Source: Pseudomonadota bacterium
GTDB lineage: Bacteria > Pseudomonadota > Alphaproteobacteria > HIMB59 > GCA-002718135
Length of the DNA: 6,402 nucleotides
NCBI GenBank assembly: GCA_027625355.1
Contig: JAQBWI010000064.1
Coordinates: 1 to 6,402 of the forward strand
Reading direction: 5' to 3'
In this document: positions 1 through 5,140 of the stretch, piece after piece
Layout of the letters: every line of letters begins with the position of its first letter
Position numbering within the stretch: position 1 is the stretch's first letter
Position numbers and translations under genes: made by a program
Notes under the pieces: generated by a model
Told to the model about the DNA's origin: nothing
Database searches by the model: none
What the model saw: the letters and a program-made list of their open reading frames with translations, nothing else

Positions 1-471
1 TTAATAAATATTTATTTACCAAATGGTAATCCTATTGAAACAGAAAAATTTGATTACAAAATTGAATGGATGAAAAAATTTAATAGTTATATTCAGGAAC
101 TGAAGGATAAAAACATTCCAATTATTATTTCAGGAGATTTTAATGTAATTCCCTCAGATGATGATGTGTATTCTCCTGAAAATTTTAAAAATGATGCCTG
201 TGCTCATCCCTTAACACGAGAACAGTATCGAATATTAATTAACATGGGCTTTACTGATTTAGTTAAACACTTTGTTGAAGGTAAAACCAATTGGACATTT
301 TGGGGCTATCGAGGTGGAGGATGGCAAAAAGGCAATGGTCTTCGAATTGATCATTTTTTAACAACTGCTAACGTAACCGATTTAGTAAAAAATGTTAAGG
401 TAAATCGTGAACCAAGAGGTTGGGAGAAAGCCTCTGATCACACACCCGTTACAATTACACTAGAAAATTAA
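1..471 (+). CDS. xthA: Exodeoxyribonuclease III / AP endonuclease, C-terminal part (5' end outside window)
   Basis: This enzyme of the exonuclease/endonuclease/phosphatase fold cuts DNA at abasic sites and removes 3' blocks in base excision repair, using a divalent metal in the cytoplasm. The frame is open from base 1. Its first visible residues, reading NIYLPNGNP, match the ExoIII segment just before the catalytic core, so the ATG at 70 is internal and not the start. About 100-105 N-terminal residues, including the metal-binding Glu, are missing by comparison with E. coli XthA. Visible catalytic motifs are SGDFN (Asp46 and Asn48 of the visible part, codons at 136 and 142), GLRIDHF (Asp117, codon at 349) and ASDHTPV (Asp146-His147, codons at 436-441). 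Their spacing resembles E. coli Asp151, Asn153, Asp229, Asp258 and His259. The segment WGYRGGGWQKGNGLRID is characteristic of the XthA/ExoIII group. The gene converges on ilvD and its stop overlaps the ilvD stop. Whether 3'-exonuclease or AP-endonuclease activity dominates cannot be told from this part. Confidence 0.93.
   Translation, partial: LINIYLPNGNPIETEKFDYKIEWMKKFNSYIQELKDKNIPIIISGDFNVIPSDDDVYSPENFKNDACAHPLTREQYRILINMGFTDLVKHFVEGKTNWTFWGYRGGGWQKGNGLRIDHFLTTANVTDLVKNVKVNREPRGWEKASDHTPVTITLEN
468..471. other. Convergent gene ends sharing one TTAA for both stop codons
   Basis: The plus-strand xthA stop TAA occupies 469-471 and the minus-strand ilvD stop TAA is the complement of 468-470. 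Because TTAA is palindromic, the two coding regions overlap tail to tail by four bases. No intergenic space is left for a terminator, so each transcript must end inside the other gene or by a Rho-type mechanism. I found no stem followed by a U tract near the junction on either strand. Confidence 0.95.
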
Positions 472-2195
472 ATATCAGCGTACGTATGCGTCTCTTCTTT
501 TGCGCCTGGCTGAGTTACAGCTCCTTCATGAGCAGGTCCAACTGTCTGTGCATATTTCCAAATAGATCCTGAATTATGATTAGTACTTCTAGGTTTCCAT
601 TCTTTTTTTCTTTTAGCAATTTCTTCATCCGTTAAAGAAACATTTATTTCACCTTTAATAGCATCAATAACAATTTCATCGCCATCTTTTAACAAACCTA
701 TCATTCCTCCAACAGCAGCTTCTGGGCCTACATGACCAATACAAAACCCTCTGGTCCCTCCAGAAAAACGTCCATCAGTAATTAGTGCTACAGTTTCCCC
801 TAATCCTTGACCATAAATTGCTCCTGTTGTTGAGAGCATCTCTCTCATTCCTGGTCCACCTTTAGGACCCTCATATCGAATAATAACAGCGTCCCCAGCA
901 ACAATTTCATTTTTCAAAACTGCCGTTAATGCATCTTCTTCACAATCAAAACATTTAGCTTTACCTTTAAAAGATAAATTTTTTAATCCCGCTATTTTAG
1001 AGATAGAACCTTCTTCAGCTAAATTGCCCCATAAACCAACAACCGAACTGTGATCACTGATTGGATTATCACAAGAATAAACTACATCTTGATCTTTTGG
1101 AAAAATAACATTTTTATGATTTTCTCCAATTGTTTTTCCTGTAACGGTCATACAGTCGCCATTGATATATCCACCATCTAAAAGAGATTTAATGACAACA
1201 GGTACTCCGCCTACTTCATAAAGATCTTTGGCAACATATTTACCACCCGGAGACATATCTCCAATATATGGGGTTGATTGATAAATCTCAACAACATCTC
1301 TTAATGTAAATTTTATACCAGCCTCATTAGCTATTGCAGGTAAATGCAATGCCGCATTAGTAGAGCCTCCAGTAGCAGCAACAACAACTGCAGCATTCTT
1401 TAATGACTCAAGAGTAACAATATCACGAGGTCTAATATTTTTTTCTATCAGATCCATAACAGCTTTGCCACTTTCAAACCCATAATTATCACGCTCCTCG
1501 TAAGTTGCTGGCGTCATAGCAGAATTTGTTAAGGCTAGTCCGAGAGCCTCTGATATACAGGCCATTGTATTGGCTGTAAATTGACCTCCGCATGAACCTG
1601 CAGTTGGACATGCAACTTTTTCAATATTTTTTAATTCTTTTTCATCAATTTCACCAGAAGCATGTTTTCCTACAGCCTCAAAAACATCAATAATTGTTAA
1701 GTCTTTACCTTTATAATTTCCAGGTAAAATAGAACCTCCATAGATAAATACTGATGGGATATTCAATCTTACCATAGCCATCATCAATCCAGGAAGAGAT
1801 TTATCACATCCTGCAAGACCAACAAGTCCATCATAACAATGCCCTCTTACAGATAGCTCTACTGAGTCAGCAATAACTTCTCTACTTACTAATGAGGCTT
1901 TCATTGCTTCATGACCCATAGCAATACCATCTGTTACAGTAATAGTTGTAAATTCACGGGGGGTTCCATTAACTTCTTTAACACCCTTTTTCACAGCTTG
2001 GGCCTGCCTACCTAAAGTAATATTGCAAGGAGCCGATTCATTCCAGGTCGTAGCAACCCCAACAAAAGGTTGATAAATTTGCTCTTCAGTCATGCCCATT
2101 GCATAATACATCGATCTGTGTGGTGCACTTTTAGGACCTACGCTAACATGTCTGCTAGGAAGTCTGGATTTGATATTTGAACCTTTATCTGACAT
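468..2195 (-). CDS. ilvD: Dihydroxy-acid dehydratase (IlvD/Edd family)
   Basis: This Fe-S enzyme dehydrates 2,3-dihydroxy-isovalerate and 2,3-dihydroxy-3-methylvalerate to 2-keto acids, a shared late step of valine, isoleucine and (indirectly) leucine synthesis. The 575-residue product looks full length. Three presumed cluster cysteines are present: Cys57 in SAPCN, Cys130 in AGCDKSLPG and Cys202 in GSCGGQFTANTM. Asp89 (TDGIAMGHE) and Asp131-Lys132 fit the Mg2+ site. DGRFSGGTRG with Ser478, followed by GHVGPEA, is the second family signature and carries the presumed catalytic serine. E. coli IlvD has an extra cysteine in CPTCGSC, where this protein has Ala199. With the shorter length, this favours the [2Fe-2S] plant/actinobacterial-like group over the [4Fe-4S] E. 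coli type; that is an inference. The ATG start abuts the valS stop and gives the family-like N-terminus RLPSRHVSVGPKSAPHR. No Shine-Dalgarno site precedes it, so translation is probably coupled to valS. GC is visibly higher than in its neighbours. A sugar-acid dehydratase of the same superfamily is less likely. Confidence 0.96.
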   Translation of the reverse strand: MSDKGSNIKSRLPSRHVSVGPKSAPHRSMYYAMGMTEEQIYQPFVGVATTWNESAPCNITLGRQAQAVKKGVKEVNGTPREFTTITVTDGIAMGHEAMKASLVSREVIADSVELSVRGHCYDGLVGLAGCDKSLPGLMMAMVRLNIPSVFIYGGSILPGNYKGKDLTIIDVFEAVGKHASGEIDEKELKNIEKVACPTAGSCGGQFTANTMACISEALGLALTNSAMTPATYEERDNYGFESGKAVMDLIEKNIRPRDIVTLESLKNAAVVVAATGGSTNAALHLPAIANEAGIKFTLRDVVEIYQSTPYIGDMSPGGKYVAKDLYEVGGVPVVIKSLLDGGYINGDCMTVTGKTIGENHKNVIFPKDQDVVYSCDNPISDHSSVVGLWGNLAEEGSISKIAGLKNLSFKGKAKCFDCEEDALTAVLKNEIVAGDAVIIRYEGPKGGPGMREMLSTTGAIYGQGLGETVALITDGRFSGGTRGFCIGHVGPEAAVGGMIGLLKDGDEIVIDAIKGEINVSLTDEEIAKRKKEWKPRSTNHNSGSIWKYAQTVGPAHEGAVTQPGAKEETHTYADI

Positions 2196-2198
2196 TTA
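2193..2198 (-). other. Zero-gap valS stop / ilvD start junction
   Basis: Read on the minus strand this is TAAATG: the valS stop is followed directly by the ilvD start. The 25 bases before the ATG are almost pure A and T and contain no AGGAG-like site. Initiation on ilvD therefore most likely depends on ribosomes that have just ended valS. The junction supports co-transcription of the two genes. Confidence 0.9.
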
Positions 2199-4823
2199 AT
2201 TAATAGTATTTATTATTTCATTAATTTTTTCAATAGAAGATTTCATTTCTTGCTCTTGAATACTAAAATTTTCTATAACATTATCAGGAGCTTTTTCAAT
2301 AAAAGCTTTATTATTTAATTTTCCTAAAATAGATTTTAATTTTTCATTATATGTATTCTTTTTGTTTTCTAACTTGATTATTTCTTTGTCCACATCAACT
2401 ATGCCATCCAAAGGGATTAAAATAGTGATATCATTTAAAACAATAAATGCTGATTTTTTTTGTGACGTATTTTCTTCAAATAATATTGATTTTATTTTTA
2501 GTAATCTCTTAAATTCTGTTTGATAATTTGTAATAAAATCAATTAAGTTATTATTTTTTGTGTTAATAATTATATCAATTTCGTTTTTATAAGAAATGTT
2601 TAAATCAGCTCTTAAATTTCTTAGGGACGTTAATATTTCAATAATCTTTAATATATATTTTTTGCTATTATCAAAAGTTTCATCAAAATTTACTTGGATA
2701 AAATTCTGACTCATCAAAAACGAATCTTTATCAACAAGAGATAGCCATAATTTTTCAGTGATGAAGGGCATAATGGGATGAAGTAATTTTAATGTTTGAA
2801 CAAAAACCCAACCTGAGATTTTTTTTGTTTCATCAGATTTCTTGGGATCTTTAAAATCAGATTTAATAAACTCAATATACCAGTCACAAAATGTATGCCA
2901 TGTGAAATGATATATTAAGCTGGCAATTTCATGGAATTGATATTTTTCAATATTTGCAAAATATTTTTTTTGAACCTCTTCAAATTCTTTTAATATCCAC
3001 TTACTACTGTCTAAGTTTATTGTTACAGTGTCAATTTGATCAATAAATCTAACATCATTTAAGTTTAAAAAATTTGCAGCATTCCAAATCTTGTTGGTAA
3101 ATGACTTATATCCCTTTACTCTCTCTTCTGCTAACTTTACATCTCTACCTGGATTTAACAAAGCTGTTAAAGTAAATCTTAATGTATCCGCACCATACTT
3201 ATCTAATAAAACTAATGGGTCTATTATATTACCCTTTGACTTAGACATTTTTTGACCTTTTTCGTCTCTAATTAATGGATGAATATAAATGTCTTTGAAA
3301 GGAGTCTCTTTCATAAAATGTGATCCCATCATCATCATTCTCGCAACCCAGAAAAAAATAATATCAAAACCAGTTACAAGAACATTTCCGGGATAAAATC
3401 TATCAAGCTCGTATGTTTTATCAGGCCAATCTAAAGTAGAAAACGTCCAAAGAGCTGAGGAGAACCAAGTATCTAGCACATCTTCATCTTGCTTTAATTC
3501 TACCTCTTTTCCATAATGGTTTTGTGCCATTAATTTTGCATCTTCTTGAGAGAGCGCAACAAAACTTTTGTTATCAGGTCCATACCAGGCAGGAATTTGA
3601 TGACCCCACCATAACTGCCTTGAAATACACCAAGGTTGAATATTTTCCATCCAATTAAAAAAAGTATTTTCCCAATTCTTTGGAACAAAACTTGTAATAT
3701 TTTCTTTCACTGACTTAATAGGATCTATTGCTAATTTTTTAGCATTGCAAAACCATTGATCTGTTAACCATGGCTCAATGATAACTCCCGATCTATCTCC
3801 GTATGGAATAACCATTTCCTGTTTTTCTTCCTTAATAAGTAAGCCTAATTGTGTTAGCTCTTCTAATATTAATTTTCTAGCCTCAAATCTATCTAACCCT
3901 TGGAATCTTTTTGGTGCATTTTCATTTATTTTTGCAAATTCATCAAAAATATTAATAAATTCTAGCTGGTGTCTTTTCCCTACCTCAAAATCATTAAAGT
4001 CATGAGCTGGTGTAATTTTAACTGCTCCAGAACCTTTTTCTGGATCAGCATATTCATCTGCGATAATTGGAATATTTTTATCAACTAATGGCAACTGGCA
4101 TAATTTACCAATTAAGTTTTTATATTTTGAATCATCAGGATGAACCGCAACAGCAGAGTCACCTAATAATGTTTCTGGCCTTGTAGTAGCCACAACTATA
4201 AAATTATCTTTATCAATTGGATATTTAATATGCCAAAGGCTCCCCTCTTGATCTCTTTGTTCAACTTCCAAATCAGAGATAGCAGTTAATAATTTTGGAT
4301 CCCAGTTAACAAGTCTTTTATCTTTATATATGATCCCATCATTATATAAATCTACAAAAACTTTTTTAACAGCTTTTGAAAGACCTTCATCCATTGTAAA
4401 TCTCTCACGTGACCAGTCGGCTGATGCACCTAGTCTTCTCAATTGATTATTTATGCTACCTCCAGACTCTTTCTTCCATTTCCAAACTTTTTCTATAAAT
4501 TTTTCTCTGCCTAAAGTCCTTCTGTCTATCCCTTGTTCAGCTAATTTTCTTTCTACAACCATTTGAGTGGCAATGCCTGCATGATCAGTACCTGCTTGCC
4601 ACAATACTTCTTTTCCTTGCATTCTGTGATAGCGAATTAAAATATCTTGTATAGTAAAAGTCAAAGCATGACCCATATGAAGACTACCTGTAACATTTGG
4701 TGGAGGCATCATTATAGAATATGACTCAGTATTTTTTTTGGATTTAAAACTGTCTGATTTTTCCCAATCAGAATAAATATTTTTTTCATCTTTTAAAAAA
4801 TCAAAAAATTTTGCAAGTTCCAT
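2196..4823 (-). CDS. valS: Valyl-tRNA synthetase
   Basis: This class I aminoacyl-tRNA synthetase charges tRNA-Val with valine in the cytoplasm and hydrolyses mischarged Thr-tRNA. Its 875 residues are a normal full length. Near the N-terminus MMPPPNVTGSLHMGH (residues 38-52) holds the HIGH motif, and GQKMSKSKGN (523-532) holds the KMSKS loop. The CP1 editing domain lies roughly at 195-345, with VATTRPETLLGDSAVAVHP and the TPAHDFNDFEVG segment; Asp278 aligns with the editing aspartate known in ValRS. The Rossmann fold resumes with PWCISRQLWWGHQIPAW. The anticodon-binding domain follows at about 600-745, and a lysine- and glutamate-rich C-terminal arm at about 808-875 (with NKAFIEKAPDNVIE) is the coiled-coil tRNA-binding domain typical of ValS. 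The ATG at 4823 lies one base after the popZ-like stop and places the N-terminal FFDFLKDEKNIYSDWEKS segment as expected for the family. There is no Shine-Dalgarno site. The last third is very AT-rich, rich in Lys, Asn and Ile codons and weakly conserved, which is usual for this arm. Confidence 0.98.
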   Translation of the reverse strand: MELAKFFDFLKDEKNIYSDWEKSDSFKSKKNTESYSIMMPPPNVTGSLHMGHALTFTIQDILIRYHRMQGKEVLWQAGTDHAGIATQMVVERKLAEQGIDRRTLGREKFIEKVWKWKKESGGSINNQLRRLGASADWSRERFTMDEGLSKAVKKVFVDLYNDGIIYKDKRLVNWDPKLLTAISDLEVEQRDQEGSLWHIKYPIDKDNFIVVATTRPETLLGDSAVAVHPDDSKYKNLIGKLCQLPLVDKNIPIIADEYADPEKGSGAVKITPAHDFNDFEVGKRHQLEFINIFDEFAKINENAPKRFQGLDRFEARKLILEELTQLGLLIKEEKQEMVIPYGDRSGVIIEPWLTDQWFCNAKKLAIDPIKSVKENITSFVPKNWENTFFNWMENIQPWCISRQLWWGHQIPAWYGPDNKSFVALSQEDAKLMAQNHYGKEVELKQDEDVLDTWFSSALWTFSTLDWPDKTYELDRFYPGNVLVTGFDIIFFWVARMMMMGSHFMKETPFKDIYIHPLIRDEKGQKMSKSKGNIIDPLVLLDKYGADTLRFTLTALLNPGRDVKLAEERVKGYKSFTNKIWNAANFLNLNDVRFIDQIDTVTINLDSSKWILKEFEEVQKKYFANIEKYQFHEIASLIYHFTWHTFCDWYIEFIKSDFKDPKKSDETKKISGWVFVQTLKLLHPIMPFITEKLWLSLVDKDSFLMSQNFIQVNFDETFDNSKKYILKIIEILTSLRNLRADLNISYKNEIDIIINTKNNNLIDFITNYQTEFKRLLKIKSILFEENTSQKKSAFIVLNDITILIPLDGIVDVDKEIIKLENKKNTYNEKLKSILGKLNNKAFIEKAPDNVIENFSIQEQEMKSSIEKINEIINTIN
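4022..4048 (-). other. Hairpin-forming inverted repeat inside valS
   Basis: On the plus strand TCCAGAA at 4026-4032 pairs with TTCTGGA at 4038-4044 around a five-base loop. After one mismatch a further CTG/CAG match (4022-4024 with 4046-4048) extends the stem to ten pairs. It lies in the codons for the editing-domain segment DPEKGSGA. No U tract follows on either strand, so it is not a terminator. Whether it is more than coding coincidence is unknown. Confidence 0.6.
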
Positions 4824-4824
4824 A

Positions 4825-5103
4825 TTATTTTTTATTTTTAAAATAGTTGTCTAATATAATTGGGAGTTGATTTTTAAGCATAGCACTCATTTTTTTTTCC
4901 ATTAAATCATTTAGTTTTTTATCAATTACTTTATTGATTGCATTGATATCATCTGATTGATTTAGTAACTTAACAGTTCCATCATCGTTAACTTTTTTAT
5001 TTAAGATAAGTATATTTTCGTTTTTCTCAGTAAAATCGTCCTTATCCTCCAGTGCTCTTCTAATTACATCAAGAGTATCTTTTATAGACTCATTATTAGA
5101 CAT
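4825..5103 (-). CDS. popZ: Short PopZ-like protein (DUF2497), probable polar organising protein
   Basis: PopZ of Caulobacter forms a self-assembling matrix at the cell pole that anchors the chromosome centromere through ParB and recruits other proteins. This 92-residue product has the DUF2497 layout in small form. An N-terminal amphipathic helix, about residues 5-20 (ESIKDTLDVIRRALED), resembles the family's EDILASIRRII segment. A short hydrophobic strand ENILILNKKV (29-38) resembles the family's VLELT strand. A C-terminal helical pair follows, about 58-90, with LMEKKMSAMLKNQLPIILDNYF, matching the family pattern of a helix, then L-P, then a helix. Caulobacter PopZ is 177 residues with a long Pro/Glu/Asp-rich linker; here the linker is short and the only proline is Pro81, in the C-terminal part. 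Position between tolC and valS is the alphaproteobacterial popZ context. The start is the first ATG, 37 bases after the tolC stop, without a clear Shine-Dalgarno. The resemblance is short, so the family call is moderately sure and the polar role is inferred. Confidence 0.68.
   Translation of the reverse strand: MSNNESIKDTLDVIRRALEDKDDFTEKNENILILNKKVNDDGTVKLLNQSDDINAINKVIDKKLNDLMEKKMSAMLKNQLPIILDNYFKNKK
4890..4898 (-). repeat. A9 tract inside the popZ-like gene
   Basis: Nine consecutive A bases on the coding strand span codons Glu69-Lys70-Lys71-Met72 of the PopZ-like protein. It is the longest single-base run I noticed in the window. Loss of one A makes TGA directly after Lys71. Gain of one A leads to TAA a few codons later. 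Either event would remove the C-terminal LPIILDNYF segment. Confidence 0.9.
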
Positions 5104-5140
5104 AAAATTACTTATAAATTAAGTACAAGGAATACTAAAG
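5104..5140 (-). other. tolC-popZ intergenic spacer (longest gap in the window)
   Basis: This 37-base AT-rich spacer holds an imperfect dyad: AATTAA (including the tolC stop) pairs with TTAATT, with a bulge and a three-base inner GTA/TAC match. The stem is too weak and interrupted to call a terminator. TATAAG lies shortly before the popZ-like ATG, but no convincing -35 partner sits at the right distance. No Shine-Dalgarno site is visible. I read it as a plain operon spacer. Confidence 0.5.

Noticed and set aside
70..72. ATG as a possible start of xthA
   Set aside because: The frame is open upstream to base 1 and encodes conserved ExoIII residues, so this methionine is internal.
415..435. AGAGG/CCTCT stem near the end of xthA as a terminator for ilvD or xthA
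   Set aside because: Only five pairs with a long loop, inside coding sequence, and no U tract directly after it on either strand.
477..490. GCGTACGTATGC near-palindrome at the end of ilvD
   Set aside because: It has no loop for an RNA hairpin, one mismatch, and sits in ilvD codons; most likely coincidence.
3778..4005. Plus-strand 75-codon open frame inside valS
   Set aside because: It lies wholly antisense to the conserved editing-domain region of valS, shows no recognisable domain and is a shadow of the real gene.
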